64,000 bases of DNA from Bacteroidaceae bacterium (GTDB taxonomy: Bacteria > Bacteroidota > Bacteroidia > Bacteroidales > Bacteroidaceae): the NCBI GenBank assembly GCA_024683455.1, contig JAIKYE010000036.1:1-64000 (forward strand), given 5' to 3'. A program made the position numbers and the translations under genes. The notes under the pieces are model-generated. The model did not search any database, was not told the origin of the DNA, and saw only the letters and a list, made by a program, of their open reading frames with translations. Below are positions 48,499 to 58,767 of the stretch, in pieces. Numbering within the stretch: the first letter of the stretch is position 1; every line of letters starts with the position of its first letter.

Positions 48499-49167
48499 TT
48501 ACTGTTTCTTAGCCAATACCTGATCAATCATGCCATACTCCAGAGCCTCCTGGGCAGTCATCCAATAGTCACGATCGCTATCCGCCCAGACCTTATCAAA
48601 GTCGGTATGCGAATGATTGGCAATAATAGTATAAAGTTCCTTCTTCAACTTCTGAATCTCACGCGCAGTAATCTCGATATCACTGGCTTGTCCCTGAGCA
48701 CCGCCCATTGGCTGGTGAATCATAACCCTGCTATGTGTCAAAGCACTGCGTTTACCCTCAGCTCCAGCCACCAATAATACTGCTGCCATACTTGCTGCCA
48801 TACCAGTACAAATGGTAGCGACATCACTGCTAATAAACTGCATGGTGTCATAAATGCCCAATCCGGCATAAACACTACCGCCAGGACTATTAACATAAAT
48901 GCTGATATCCTTACCAGGATCTACACTGTCAAGATACAACAACTGTGCTTGCAGGGTATTGGCGGTATAGTCGTCAATCTGAGTACCAAGAAAAATGATA
49001 CGATCCATCATCAAGCGGCTGAACACATCCATCTGTGTAACATTCAACTGACGTTCCTCCAGAATGTATGGATTAAGATACTGGTTCTGTGAACTAATCA
49101 CGTCATCCAATACCATGCTATTCATACCCAGGTGACGGGTAGCAAATTTTTTAAAGTCGTTGTTCAT
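48499..49167 (-). CDS. clpP: ClpP serine protease subunit
   Basis: The ATG at 49167 gives 222 residues, the usual length. A longer frame to 49281 adds a basic segment that only overlaps the end of tig, so it is rejected. The catalytic Ser is in [14 protein letters not shown], the His in [13 protein letters not shown] and the Asp in the following helix region. The tetradecameric chamber degrades unfolded proteins with ClpX. Confidence 0.97.
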   Translation of the reverse strand: MNNDFKKFATRHLGMNSMVLDDVISSQNQYLNPYILEERQLNVTQMDVFSRLMMDRIIFLGTQIDDYTANTLQAQLLYLDSVDPGKDISIYVNSPGGSVYAGLGIYDTMQFISSDVATICTGMAASMAAVLLVAGAEGKRSALTHSRVMIHQPMGGAQGQASDIEITAREIQKLKKELYTIIANHSHTDFDKVWADSDRDYWMTAQEALEYGMIDQVLAKKQ

Positions 49168-49207
49168 TATGCTATCATTAATTACGTGCACGCGCACAAG
49201 AACAGAA

Positions 49208-50629
49208 TTACTTCTTGCTCTTGGTTGTCTTGGTAGTCTTGCTGCTCTTAGCCTCCTTGGTTTCTTTGTTTTCCTTCTCAAAGAGTTTATTAAACTCCTC
49301 CAAAGAAACAGCCTTCTCTGTCAACTTAACAGTTTCCTTAGCCTTAGCAACAATCTTATTCTCTACGGTGCGAGCTACCAAGCCCTCTGCCTGCTGCTGA
49401 TTCTTGAGCATCTCGTTGGCATAGTTGGTTAGTACATCGTCGGGCAGGTTTGTCATACCATACTGAGCAAACTGCATACGTGTAGCGGCCTTAGCGGTCT
49501 CAAGGACATCAGCCTGCTCAACCTTAACCTCGAACTGATCAGAAAGCTGCTCCTTAACAAGGTGCCATGTCAACTCATCAAGACTGGGCTTGAAGTTCTC
49601 CTCGATATATGCATCGTCCTTGTCCGTATTATTCTGCTTCATAATACGCTTGAGCATAGCCTCGGGATATTCCAACTCACCAATTCGCTTAACCAAGTAA
49701 GCACGCAAATCCTGAAGGAACTTGTAGTCGCTGTCAGCAACAAAGCTCTGCTTCATATCCTCTGCAATGTGAGCACGGAATTCCTTCTCGTTCTTCACAA
49801 CGCCCTCACCCAATACCTGGTCAAAGAGTGCCTTGTCAAGAGCAGCGGGCTCAAAACGTGTAATCTCTGTTACCTGGAAGCTAAAGTCTGCCTTCATCTT
49901 AGCAGCCTCTTCCTTGCTAATCTTCAACAAGCTTGACAACTCAACGTCGCTGCCATTGTATGCCTTGTAAGGATTCAGGGTAATTACATCGTTTACCTTA
50001 GCACCCTCGAACTTAGCTTTCTCATCATCGTTCTTCATGTAGTTGGGCAGCATAACGGCATTCTCAACCTGAATACCACCTTCTACAGTGTTACCCTTCT
50101 TATCCAACTGAGCAAGAAGACCCTTTACCATATCGTTGTTCTGGTAGCTGTCAACCTTCTGGTACTGACCGCCACGCTGGCAGTAAGCCTGAACCTGCTG
50201 GTCAACCATAGCGTCATCAACGTTGATGGTGTAGTAGTTCAACTTATCCTTTGCTGAAAGCTTGGCATCGAACTCGGGAGCCAATGCTATATCAAATGCG
50301 AAAGTAAACTCCTCCTGAGAAGCAAAATCAATGGCGGGAGTCTTCTCCTCATTTGCCATAGGCTCACCCAGAATGTTAACTTTATTCTCGCGAATATACT
50401 TGTAAAGTTCCTGACTTAAAATCTTATTAATCTCCTCTGCAAGAATCTCTGTACCAAAGCGCTTCTTCAGCAGGCCCATGGGAACCTGACCTGGGCGGAA
50501 ACCTGGCATGTTTGCTTTCTTGCGAAAATCTTTCAGTGCTTTTTCTACCTTTTCTGCGTAATCTGATTTCTCAATCTTCATGGTGAGCAAAGCGCTCACT
50601 TTGTCTACGTTTTCGAATGAAATATTCAT
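49208..50629 (-). CDS. tig: Trigger factor (ribosome-associated chaperone)
   Basis: In this 473-residue protein the N-terminal ribosome-binding domain has the signature GFRPGQVPMGLLKKRFG (about residues 43-60). A PPIase-like middle domain (about 150-250) and a helical C-terminal domain follow. The end is a Lys/Thr/Ser-rich tail (TKEAKSSKTTKTTKSKK) longer than in many homologues. It is the first gene of the tig-clpP-clpX operon with a good -7 box at 50674-50681. Confidence 0.96.
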   Translation of the reverse strand: MNISFENVDKVSALLTMKIEKSDYAEKVEKALKDFRKKANMPGFRPGQVPMGLLKKRFGTEILAEEINKILSQELYKYIRENKVNILGEPMANEEKTPAIDFASQEEFTFAFDIALAPEFDAKLSAKDKLNYYTINVDDAMVDQQVQAYCQRGGQYQKVDSYQNNDMVKGLLAQLDKKGNTVEGGIQVENAVMLPNYMKNDDEKAKFEGAKVNDVITLNPYKAYNGSDVELSSLLKISKEEAAKMKADFSFQVTEITRFEPAALDKALFDQVLGEGVVKNEKEFRAHIAEDMKQSFVADSDYKFLQDLRAYLVKRIGELEYPEAMLKRIMKQNNTDKDDAYIEENFKPSLDELTWHLVKEQLSDQFEVKVEQADVLETAKAATRMQFAQYGMTNLPDDVLTNYANEMLKNQQQAEGLVARTVENKIVAKAKETVKLTEKAVSLEEFNKLFEKENKETKEAKSSKTTKTTKSKK

Positions 50630-50673
50630 TGCTTATTCTTTAATAAAATTATACCTCTTTCTAAAATTGCGTG

Positions 50674-50681
50674 CAAAGGTA
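50674..50681 (-). promoter_or_regulatory. -7 box of the tig-clpP-clpX operon
   Basis: On the minus strand TACCTTTG matches TAnnTTTG, about 45 bp before the tig start. The upstream -33 element is not clear. Confidence 0.6.
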
Positions 50682-50756
50682 TGAAAAAAAAATCACATAC
50701 CACCACTACAACGCATAATTATATTTGTTAATATACCTTATTTATAATAAGATAGC

Positions 50757-51539
50757 CTATTCTACCAAGTTACGTTCCTTGTCCATTGCCTCAAAATCTT
50801 TCATTCTGAGAACAAAGCTATTGGTCAGATATTTCTCTTTTACAATAGGATTGGCAGCCAATTCGTCGGGTCTTCCCTTAAACAAGATCTGCCCCTCGAA
50901 AAGCATATAGGCACGGTCTGTTATACAAAGCGTTTCTTCTACATTATGGTCAGTTATCAACACGCCGATATTGCGTTGTTTCAACTTCCACACAATATAC
51001 TGAATATCCTCTACCGCAATAGGGTCAACGCCCGCAAAAGGTTCATCCAACATAATAAACTTGGGATCGATTGCCAAACAACGGGCAATCTCTGTACGTC
51101 TGCGCTCGCCTCCCGAGAGTCGGTCACCCAAGTTTTTGCGTACCTTTTCCAAACGGAACTCGCTGATCAGGCTCTCCAACTTCTCTTTCTGATAGCTCCG
51201 CGGCTTGCCTGTCATCTCCAGAACACTGGCAATATTATCCTCAACACTCATCTTACGGAAGACGCTGGCCTCCTGAGCCAGATAACCTATTCCCAAACGA
51301 GCGCGCTGATATACGGGCAGTTTCGTTATTTCCTGATCTCCCAGATAGATATGTCCGTCATTGGGGAGCACCAGGCCTGTAGTCATATAGAACGATGTGG
51401 TCTTACCTGCTCCGTTAGGACCAAGGAGACCAACAATCTCACCCTGCCTTACGCTAAAAGTGACATTGTTGACCACCATTCGCTTGCCATATATCTTAAC
51501 AAGCCCCTCGCTTCTCAGTTCCAATTTTTCATTTTTCAT
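50757..51539 (-). CDS. lptB: LPS export ABC transporter ATPase LptB
   Basis: This 260-residue cytoplasmic ATPase energises lipopolysaccharide extraction by LptFG. Motifs: Walker A GPNGAGKTTSFYM, signature LSGGERRRTEIARCLA, Walker B KFIMLDEPFAGVDP and H-loop ITDHNVEETL. LptB-type features (Y/F-rich TSFYM and VGL.LPNDG) are present. The start codon lies in a TTCAATG heptamer repeat (51537-51550), and the first residues MKNEKLELRSEG look like a short species-specific extension before the conserved VKIYGKR. It is divergent from mlaE. Confidence 0.95.
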   Translation of the reverse strand: MKNEKLELRSEGLVKIYGKRMVVNNVTFSVRQGEIVGLLGPNGAGKTTSFYMTTGLVLPNDGHIYLGDQEITKLPVYQRARLGIGYLAQEASVFRKMSVEDNIASVLEMTGKPRSYQKEKLESLISEFRLEKVRKNLGDRLSGGERRRTEIARCLAIDPKFIMLDEPFAGVDPIAVEDIQYIVWKLKQRNIGVLITDHNVEETLCITDRAYMLFEGQILFKGRPDELAANPIVKEKYLTNSFVLRMKDFEAMDKERNLVE

Positions 51540-51550
51540 TGAACATTGAA
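51537..51550 (-). repeat. Heptamer repeat supplying the lptB start codon
   Basis: Two TTCAATG units stand in tandem on the minus strand, and the ATG of the second is the lptB start codon. The unit is the same as in queA. Confidence 0.75.
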
Positions 51551-51587
51551 TGATATTTGAGCCTACTTCGAAGGTTCATTTTGACTG

Positions 51588-51656
51588 CAAAAGTACGAAA
51601 AAAGAGAAAAACAACAATTCCGAATAACGTTTTTTAGGATAAAATGCATAATTTTG
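51588..51656. promoter_or_regulatory. Divergent promoters of lptB and mlaE
   Basis: Minus strand: TTG (51615-51617), 19 bp, TACTTTTG (51588-51595) for lptB. Plus strand: TAATTTTG (51649-51656) for mlaE with an unclear -33. The plus-strand box lies downstream of the ATG at 51644, so mlaE must start later, at 51671. Confidence 0.65.
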
Positions 51657-51670
51657 TGACGCAAAAAGAA

Positions 51671-52423
51671 ATGATATATATGTTTATCGTCAATTTTCTA
51701 TCTGCTTTCGGACGCTACCTCATGCTCATGGGACGCACATTCAGTATCCCTGAAAGGTGGCGCATGTTCCTAAAGCAGTACATAAAGGAACTCACTCAAC
51801 TGGGAGTAGATTCCATAGGCATCGTTCTACTTATCTCCTTCTTTATTGGAGCGGTTATCTGTATTCAGATTAAGTTGAACATTGCCAGCCCTTGGATGCC
51901 CAACTTCACCACAGGATATACCACACGTGAAATTATGGTATTGGAGTTCTCCAGCAGTATTATGTGTCTTATTCTCTCTGGAAAGGTGGGCAGCAATATT
52001 GCCAGCGAAATTGGCACCATGCGTGTAACCCAGCAGATTGATGCTCTGGAAATTATGGGCGTCAACTCAGCTTCCTTCCTGATTCTGCCAAAGATTATGG
52101 GGCTCATGACTATGATTCCATGTCTGGTGGTCTTCAGTATGGCTGCAGGCTTTGTAGGCGCATACGCAAGTGCTTTGGTAGGCATTGTGTCTGTTGACGA
52201 TTTGACCATTGGTCTGCAACACGACTTTCGCCAATGGTTTATCTGGATGTCCATGATTAAGAGTTTTGTCTTTGCATTTATTATAGCCAGCGTCAGTTCT
52301 TTTTACGGCTATACCGTGGAGGGAGGCTCCTTTGATGTAGGTAAGGCCAGCACCGATGCCGTGGTGCGTAGCAGCATGCTTATCCTCTTTGCCGATATAT
52401 TCTTAACGCCATTGCTATCATGA
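51671..52423 (+). CDS. mlaE: MlaE-family lipid ABC transporter permease
   Basis: This 251-residue inner-membrane permease is of the MlaE/YrbE family (phospholipid trafficking between membranes). It has about five to six transmembrane helices and the conserved block GKVGSNIASEIGTMRVTQQIDALEIMGVN (parts at residues 105-135), typical of MlaE. The start is set at 51671 because the promoter -7 box at 51649-51656 lies after the upstream ATG. The stop overlaps mlaF by 4 bp. Confidence 0.93.
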   Translation: MIYMFIVNFLSAFGRYLMLMGRTFSIPERWRMFLKQYIKELTQLGVDSIGIVLLISFFIGAVICIQIKLNIASPWMPNFTTGYTTREIMVLEFSSSIMCLILSGKVGSNIASEIGTMRVTQQIDALEIMGVNSASFLILPKIMGLMTMIPCLVVFSMAAGFVGAYASALVGIVSVDDLTIGLQHDFRQWFIWMSMIKSFVFAFIIASVSSFYGYTVEGGSFDVGKASTDAVVRSSMLILFADIFLTPLLS

Positions 52424-53175
52424 TAGAAATCAAACATCTATACAAGTCATTTGAAGACAGAGAAGTCCTAAAGGATATCAATGCTGTGTTTGAAGAGGGC
52501 AAAACCAATCTTATCATTGGTCAGAGTGGTAGCGGTAAGACAGTACTGATGAAGAATATTGTAGGGCTATTTGAACCCGACAAGGGCGAGATTCTCTACG
52601 ATGGCCGCGATTTCGTAAAAATGACAAAGCGCGAAAAGGTGCTTATTCGTCGCGAAATGGGAATGATCTTCCAGAGCGCAGCTTTATTCGACTCTATGTC
52701 GGTACTGGAGAATGTTATGTTCCCCCTGGATATGTTTTCGGACAAAAACGAGGCCGACCGAATCAAGCGTGCCAAATTCTGCCTGGACCGCGTGAACTTA
52801 GCTGGCGCCGAAGAGAAGTTCCCCGGTGAAATAAGCGGCGGTATGCAGAAGCGTGTAGCTATTGCACGTGCCATTGCGCTCAACCCCAAATATCTTTTCT
52901 GCGACGAGCCTAACTCTGGTCTCGATCCCAAGACCAGTCTTGTCATCGACGATCTTATCCACAGCATCACAGAGGAGTACAAGATGACAACTATCATCAA
53001 CACCCACGATATGAACTCTGTAATGGGTATTGGCGAGAATATAATTTATATCTGTGAGGGACGCATGGAATGGCAAGGCAACAAAGACCAGATTATGACC
53101 AGCACCAACGAGCGTCTCAACTCCTTTATCTTTGCCAGTGACCTATTCCGCAAAGTTAAGGAGGCTAATAGTTGA
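52420..53175 (+). CDS. mlaF: MlaF-family lipid ABC transporter ATPase
   Basis: This is a 251-residue ATPase partner of the MlaE-like permease. Walker A is GQSGSGKTVLMKNIVG, signature ISGGMQKRVAIARAIA, Walker B KYLFCDEPNSGLDP and H-loop IINTHDMNSV. It overlaps mlaE by 4 bp and is followed by a terminator, so this transcription unit encodes only E and F. The substrate-binding MlaD/MCE component is not next to it. Confidence 0.94.
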   Translation: MIEIKHLYKSFEDREVLKDINAVFEEGKTNLIIGQSGSGKTVLMKNIVGLFEPDKGEILYDGRDFVKMTKREKVLIRREMGMIFQSAALFDSMSVLENVMFPLDMFSDKNEADRIKRAKFCLDRVNLAGAEEKFPGEISGGMQKRVAIARAIALNPKYLFCDEPNSGLDPKTSLVIDDLIHSITEEYKMTTIINTHDMNSVMGIGENIIYICEGRMEWQGNKDQIMTSTNERLNSFIFASDLFRKVKEANS

Positions 53176-53230
53176 CATAGTCCGAGCCTTGCAGACAAAA
53201 GGCAACGACACGAATTATGAATAGAATTAG

Positions 53231-53270
53231 AAAAAGGGAAGCTGCAGTTTACAACTTCCCTTTTTTCTGT
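53231..53270. terminator. Bidirectional terminator between mlaF and the M16 peptidase gene
   Basis: The stem AAAAAGGGAAG / CTTCCCTTTTT has a 13-nt loop, with T runs on both strands. It can serve both convergent genes. Confidence 0.85.
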
Positions 53271-53286
53271 ATATCTAACAGGGTTA

Positions 53287-56094
53287 TTACTTCTGTGAAG
53301 TCTTCATACCTACAACCAGACGGTTACCGCTCTTGAATATTTTCTGAGCCAGTTCCTTCAGGTCGGCGGTAGTGATGCTCTGGACTACATCGTCATAACC
53401 TGTCACATAGTCTTCCTTATAACGGGTCAAATTTATCATCTGCCTCATCCAGTAGCCATTCTGCTTGAGGTTCTCTGCATGAGAACGAATCATGTATTCC
53501 TTAATTTTCTTCAGATAATCCTCTGAGGGCCCCTCGGCGCAAACCTTATCTACGCCGTCATATACAACCTGAATCATACGCTCCATCTTGTCTGGTGCGG
53601 TAGGAAGCTGGATCTTAACAATAGCTATCTCCTCGGGATAATCACTCAATGAGGAGTTTACAGGTACACCATAGGCTCCGCCCTCATCCTCACGAACGGT
53701 CTCAGTATAAAGCATGTGCATTGCTTGCTCCAGCATATCAACCATGATATCATTGCGCAAATTATCCTTAAGGGGAGCATGATAAACAAAATTCACTGTG
53801 GCATTGGGGGTATCCTGCTCCTTTTCAAAAATACAAGTACGTTCACCCTTGGTTAGACGACGATCAATAACCTTGTACTTCTCAGCCTTCTTGCTTACAG
53901 GAAGTGCGCCCAAGTACTTTGCCAACAGAGGAGCAACAGAATCTGCGTTCAGGTCACCAACGAAGTAGAAGTCGAAATCGGCAGCATTGGCATAACGCTC
54001 TTTGTAGATTTCAAGAATACGATCGTATGAAATACCATCAAGATCCTCTGCACGGAATCGCTTTGCACGGATATTGTTGTTATAATAGATACTAGCCACA
54101 CTGTCCTGCAGAGCAGTATTGGGATCCATGTCTTGGTTCTTAAGCGCATCACGCAGGCGAGCCATAGTACTCTGGAAAGCTTCATCATCACGATGAGGAG
54201 CGGTAAAGCATAGATAGGTAAGCTGGAGAAGGGTCTCAAAGTCCTTTTTAACACAACTGCCAGACAAGCTTTCTGTGCGGTCGCCGACACTAGGAGAAAC
54301 GGAAGCCTGTATGCCAGAAAGTTTCTTGTTCAACTGGGTTGCAGTAAAGGTTCCCCAGCCACCCAGGCCAACCATATCTACATTACCAGCGCAGAAATAT
54401 TCTTCGTTGGGATAAAGACCATTTCCACCCCAACTGGTTGCATTCATAGAGATGCGGTTGGGTGAATAATCTGTCTGTTTCACACGAATCTTTATACCAT
54501 TGCTCAGCGTAATCAGCTTAGATCCGAAGACATCGTCCTTAATGCTCTTAACCTTTGCCTTTGACGATAACTCAGGAACCAATGGGTCTGTATTTACCTC
54601 TTCCTTAAAGACCTCAATGTCCTCGGCATCCACATCGGCCAGTGTCTTCAAGATTTCCTCCTTGGCGGGATACTGAAGTCCCTCCTTATCGGGCATAAAG
54701 AGAACGATAGCACGATTCTTATCCTTTATAAGTTCGGGGAAAGCCTGATTGATAGCCTCCAGCGGAAGCATGGAAACGATGCTCTTCATATTCTGATGCT
54801 CCCACTCGATACCTGGAGCTGGTTCATTATCCAGGAAGTAACGCACATAATCATTTACATAGCTTGTATTCTGTACTTTATTACGTGCTTCATACTGAGC
54901 ATCAAGACGTGAAAGGAATTCCTGCTTGAAACGTTCATACTCTGCTTCTGTAAAGCCACCACGTTTAGCACGCAGCAACTCGCGATACACAGCAGCAATA
55001 CCATCAAGATACTTGCCTTCCTTCATAACAATGCTGGCCTGAACGCAGTCTTTCGACTTGGCCACCAGATAAGAACTGAAGTTTATACCCGCCTGAACAT
55101 AAGGACAATCAGGTTTTCGAGACAATTCGTGCAGACGCTCAGCAAACATACTGGCAACGGCCCCCATCATAAACTGCTGGAAGAGGTATGGCATGGTACT
55201 CTTAAACTCACGTGGAGTAGCATCATGCTTGAACATAAGCAGAGCATAGGCTACAGTCTGCTCTTTGTCCTTCTGAATGGAAACCAAAGGTTCATCATTG
55301 TCGGGCACAGGAATAATCTCACGCTTTGCTGCATCGGCAGGAGCAGGAGCAATGTCGGCAAACATCGTCTTTATCTTCTGTTCTATCTCATCTGGGTTTA
55401 CATCACCCACAATAACAAGACCTTGCAAATCAGGACGATACCAACGACGATAGTATGAGCGTAAGTCCTCATAAGGGAAATTCATAACAATGTCCATAGT
55501 ACCAATAGGCATACGGTCGGAATAGCGACTGCCTACAAAAAGATCCTTGAAGGCTGTCTCCTGCATACGCATCATGGAAGAACGGCGCATACGCCATTCC
55601 TCATTGATAACACCACGCTCTTTATCTATCTCTTTATCCTCGAGCAAAAGGTCGTGGCTCCAGTCGTGCAAAATCAGCAAGCAAGAATCAACAGCGCCTG
55701 CTGTCTCCACATTTACATTGTTTATGTTATATACAGTCTCATCAAAGGCAGTATAGGCATTCAGATTCTCGCCGAACTTCACGCCAATACGCTCCAGGTA
55801 CTGCTTCAAGGCATCACCGGGAAAGTGAGTTGTTCCATTAAAACACATGTGCTCCAAGAAGTGAGCCAAACCGCGCTGGTTCTCTTCTTCCAGAATAGAG
55901 CCCACCTTTTGGGCTATATAGAAATCAGCGCGCTTCTCGGGCCACTCGTTGTGACGAATGTAATAAGTCAAGCCATTAGGCAAAACACCAACCCTGACAG
56001 CAGGATCAAGGGGTACATTGGGCATCTGCTGTGCGTTCATGCCCATTGCTGTTGCAAACAAAGCAACGATGACAACAAGGATTTTCTTTTTCAT
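53287..56094 (-). CDS. M16 family zinc metallopeptidase (pitrilysin-like)
   Basis: This 935-residue exported protein has a signal peptide of about 22 residues (ending MNA-QQ). The catalytic motif HxxEH is in GLAHFLEHMCFNGT (H78, E81, H82), with the distal Glu in GVINEEWRMRR. Four homologous M16 domains are expected. A second-half domain (from about residue 520) lacks HxxEH and is structural. It is similar in size to PqqL-type periplasmic peptidases and would degrade peptides or unfolded proteins in the periplasm. Confidence 0.94.
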   Translation of the reverse strand: MKKKILVVIVALFATAMGMNAQQMPNVPLDPAVRVGVLPNGLTYYIRHNEWPEKRADFYIAQKVGSILEEENQRGLAHFLEHMCFNGTTHFPGDALKQYLERIGVKFGENLNAYTAFDETVYNINNVNVETAGAVDSCLLILHDWSHDLLLEDKEIDKERGVINEEWRMRRSSMMRMQETAFKDLFVGSRYSDRMPIGTMDIVMNFPYEDLRSYYRRWYRPDLQGLVIVGDVNPDEIEQKIKTMFADIAPAPADAAKREIIPVPDNDEPLVSIQKDKEQTVAYALLMFKHDATPREFKSTMPYLFQQFMMGAVASMFAERLHELSRKPDCPYVQAGINFSSYLVAKSKDCVQASIVMKEGKYLDGIAAVYRELLRAKRGGFTEAEYERFKQEFLSRLDAQYEARNKVQNTSYVNDYVRYFLDNEPAPGIEWEHQNMKSIVSMLPLEAINQAFPELIKDKNRAIVLFMPDKEGLQYPAKEEILKTLADVDAEDIEVFKEEVNTDPLVPELSSKAKVKSIKDDVFGSKLITLSNGIKIRVKQTDYSPNRISMNATSWGGNGLYPNEEYFCAGNVDMVGLGGWGTFTATQLNKKLSGIQASVSPSVGDRTESLSGSCVKKDFETLLQLTYLCFTAPHRDDEAFQSTMARLRDALKNQDMDPNTALQDSVASIYYNNNIRAKRFRAEDLDGISYDRILEIYKERYANAADFDFYFVGDLNADSVAPLLAKYLGALPVSKKAEKYKVIDRRLTKGERTCIFEKEQDTPNATVNFVYHAPLKDNLRNDIMVDMLEQAMHMLYTETVREDEGGAYGVPVNSSLSDYPEEIAIVKIQLPTAPDKMERMIQVVYDGVDKVCAEGPSEDYLKKIKEYMIRSHAENLKQNGYWMRQMINLTRYKEDYVTGYDDVVQSITTADLKELAQKIFKSGNRLVVGMKTSQK

Positions 56095-56170
56095 AATATT
56101 ATTATATTTAGACTTTAGGCCCTATATGTAATAGGAAGTTTTATGGCTGTTGCCACGAAGACTAAAGACA

Positions 56171-56569
56171 TTACTTCATTCTCCACTTACTCTTCTGAAA
56201 TATCATCGGCAAGCCCACCTGCTCATGAACGCTATCTGGGTATACCAAATCCAAAAAGACATAAGCTGTAGAATCGGCAGCGTAAAGGCTGTCCGAAAGT
56301 GCTTCCACACGCACTACTCCACCCTTACGGGCAAGTTCCTCTGCTGCGTGTACAACAACATTTTGCATCTGAAGGGAGTAATCCTCTGGGAAGGATTCCA
56401 CATCAGCCATTCCTTCCACAAACTGCTTGGCATCGCCATTTATGAAATATGTATAGTAACGCTGGGCAGCCTGCTGGACCGACTCATGGGAAAAAGTATC
56501 AGAATCAGTCTTTGTGCAACTTGCAAGAAATGCTACAAGCGAAAGTAAAAGAATTCTTGAACGCTTCAT
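56171..56569 (-). CDS. DUF4878-like small lipoprotein
   Basis: This 132-residue protein has lipobox FLAS-C18. The mature part (YYTYFINGDAKQFVEGMADV, then a beta-rich end DLVYPDSVHEQVGLPMIFQ and KSKWRMK) has the NTF2-like outline of DUF4878/DUF4348 lipoproteins in Bacteroidales. The function is unknown. The start codon directly follows the der stop codon, so the two are co-transcribed. Confidence 0.75.
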   Translation of the reverse strand: MKRSRILLLSLVAFLASCTKTDSDTFSHESVQQAAQRYYTYFINGDAKQFVEGMADVESFPEDYSLQMQNVVVHAAEELARKGGVVRVEALSDSLYAADSTAYVFLDLVYPDSVHEQVGLPMIFQKSKWRMK

Positions 56570-57880
56570 TTACTTCTGACGAATAAACACATTAATGGGC
56601 GTACCGTTAAAGTTCCAACGCTCACGAATCTTATTCTCCAGGAAACGACGATAAGGTTCCTTTACGTACTGTGGCAAGTTGGCATAGAACACGAAAGTAG
56701 GTACATGTGTATCTGGCACTTGCATACAATACTTAATCTTGATATATTTGCCCTTCATGGATGGTGGCGGATAAGCCTCTATCAGCGGGAGCATCTCCTC
56801 ATTTAGCTTAGCAGTAGAAACACGTCGGCATCTATTGCCATACACATCCTTTGCAGTCTCCAATACCTTGAAGATACGCTGTTTGGTCAGCGCAGAAGCA
56901 AAAATAATGGGGAAATCAACAAACGGGGCCATGCGGTCACGAATAGCATCCTCCATAGTCTTCATAACCTTGGTATCTTTATTAGGTACCAAATCCCACT
57001 TGTTCACCACAACAACCAGACTCTTCTGATTCTTCTGTATAAGTTGGAAGATATTCAGGTCCTGGCTTTCAATACCACGCGTTGCATCTATCATCAAAAC
57101 GCAAACATCGCTGTTCTCTATGGCACGGATGGAGCGCATAACGCTATAAAACTCCAAGTCCTCATTAACCTTACTTTTCTTACGGATTCCAGCTGTATCA
57201 ACCAGATAGAAGTCGAACCCGAACTTATCGTAACGTGTATAAATACTGTCGCGAGTAGTTCCAGCAATATCAGTAACGATATTACGATCCTCACCAATAA
57301 AGGCATTTATGAGTGAGCTTTTTCCTGCATTAGGACGTCCCACCACAGCAAAACGGGGAATATTCTCGTCCGGCAGTTCATTACCCTCTTTAGGGAACAG
57401 GCTGACAACCAAGTCCAGCAAATCGCCTGTACCGCCACCTGTAGCAGCAGAGATACACTGAGGGTCACCCAAACCTAATGAGTAAAACTCGGCAGAAAGA
57501 TACGTCTCATTATTATCCGTCTTGTTACATACCAGCACAACGGGCTTCTTGGTACGACGCAAGATGCTGGCAACAGCCTCATCAAGGTCTGTGACTCCAT
57601 TATGTACATCAACAAGAAACAGGATAACATCAGCCTCGTCTGTAGCCAGTGTTACCTGCTTGCGGATTTCCTCCTCAAATATATCATCGCTATTTACGAC
57701 CCATCCGCCTGTATCGATAACAGAGAACTCTCTTTGTCCCCATTCGCACTTGCCATACTGGCGGTCACGCGTAGTACCAGCCTCATCACTCACAATGGCG
57801 TGACGGGTTTGTGTAAGACGGTTAAAAAGGGTACTCTTTCCCACGTTGGGACGACCCACAATAGCTACAATGTTACTCAT
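56570..57880 (-). CDS. der: Ribosome-biogenesis GTPase Der (EngA)
   Basis: This 436-residue protein has two tandem GTPase domains needed for 50S subunit assembly. The first has G1 [14 protein letters not shown] and NKTD; the second (from about 178) has G1 [14 protein letters not shown] and NKWD. A KH-like domain closes the C-terminus ([20 protein letters not shown]). It lies 5 bp downstream of era, giving a fabH-era-der run. Confidence 0.98.
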   Translation of the reverse strand: MSNIVAIVGRPNVGKSTLFNRLTQTRHAIVSDEAGTTRDRQYGKCEWGQREFSVIDTGGWVVNSDDIFEEEIRKQVTLATDEADVILFLVDVHNGVTDLDEAVASILRRTKKPVVLVCNKTDNNETYLSAEFYSLGLGDPQCISAATGGGTGDLLDLVVSLFPKEGNELPDENIPRFAVVGRPNAGKSSLINAFIGEDRNIVTDIAGTTRDSIYTRYDKFGFDFYLVDTAGIRKKSKVNEDLEFYSVMRSIRAIENSDVCVLMIDATRGIESQDLNIFQLIQKNQKSLVVVVNKWDLVPNKDTKVMKTMEDAIRDRMAPFVDFPIIFASALTKQRIFKVLETAKDVYGNRCRRVSTAKLNEEMLPLIEAYPPPSMKGKYIKIKYCMQVPDTHVPTFVFYANLPQYVKEPYRRFLENKIRERWNFNGTPINVFIRQK

Positions 57881-57885
57881 GTTTA

Positions 57886-58767
57886 TTAATCTAACTGATA
57901 ACCGTATGACTTCATAGCGCGTTCACTCTGACGCCAGTCCTTATCGACCTTAACAAAGATCTCCAAGAAGATGCTCTTGCCAAAGAACTTCTCCAAACTC
58001 TTGCGAGCCTCGGTACTGACACGCTTCAGCGCTACACCCTGATGACCTATGATGATACCTTTCTGGCTGTCGCGCTCCACGTAGATAACGGCATTTATGT
58101 GGATGTTCTTATCTGTCTCCTTAAACTGCTCTACCACCACCTCTACGCTATAGGGAATCTCCTTATCGTAATAGAGGAGAATCTTCTCGCGGATAATCTC
58201 CGTTACGAAGAAGCGAGCTGGCTTATCGGTCCACTGGTCCTTGTCGAAGTAGGCAGGACTCTCGGGCAGAAGTTCCTGAATGCGCTTAAGTACAACATCT
58301 ACATTGAACTTATGCAAGGCGCTGATGGGAATGATCTCAGCCTTGGGCAGAACAGCATGCCACTCCTCCACCTTCTGGGTAAGAACCTTCTGGTCCGAGA
58401 TATCAATCTTGTTGATAAGTACCAGAACGGGGCAAGTCATACGCTGCACCTTCTCCAGGAACTCGGCATTCTTGTCGGGTGTCTCCACCATATCTGTAAC
58501 ATACAATAGGACATCGGCATCTTGCAAGGCGCTCTCGCTGAACTGGAGCATCTGCTCCTGCAACTTATAGTTGGGCTTCAATACGCCAGGAGTATCAGAA
58601 AAACAAATCTGCATCTCAGGCGTATTAAGGATACCCATAATACGATGGCGAGTGGTCTGCGCCTTGAATGTGGCAATACTGATACGCTCGCCCACCAAAA
58701 GGTTCATGAGCGTACTCTTACCCACGTTGGGATTACCTACTATATTTACAAATCCGGCTTTATGCAT
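57886..58767 (-). CDS. era: GTPase Era
   Basis: This 293-residue protein has a GTPase domain with G1 [13 protein letters not shown] and NKID, and a C-terminal KH domain ([20 protein letters not shown]) that binds the 3' end of 16S rRNA during 30S maturation. [15 protein letters not shown] at 58767 is the family start. The longer frame to 58854 reads back into fabH and is rejected. Start and fabH stop overlap by 8 bp. Confidence 0.97.
   Translation of the reverse strand: MHKAGFVNIVGNPNVGKSTLMNLLVGERISIATFKAQTTRHRIMGILNTPEMQICFSDTPGVLKPNYKLQEQMLQFSESALQDADVLLYVTDMVETPDKNAEFLEKVQRMTCPVLVLINKIDISDQKVLTQKVEEWHAVLPKAEIIPISALHKFNVDVVLKRIQELLPESPAYFDKDQWTDKPARFFVTEIIREKILLYYDKEIPYSVEVVVEQFKETDKNIHINAVIYVERDSQKGIIIGHQGVALKRVSTEARKSLEKFFGKSIFLEIFVKVDKDWRQSERAMKSYGYQLD

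Noticed and set aside
49167-49281. N-terminal extension of ClpP (38 residues)
   Set aside because: It overlaps the 3' end of tig in another frame, is Arg-rich as expected for the reverse of a Lys-rich tail, and family members start at MNNDFKKFA.
51644-51670. Upstream ATG of mlaE
   Set aside because: The promoter -7 box at 51649-51656 lies downstream of this ATG, so it would not be in the mRNA.
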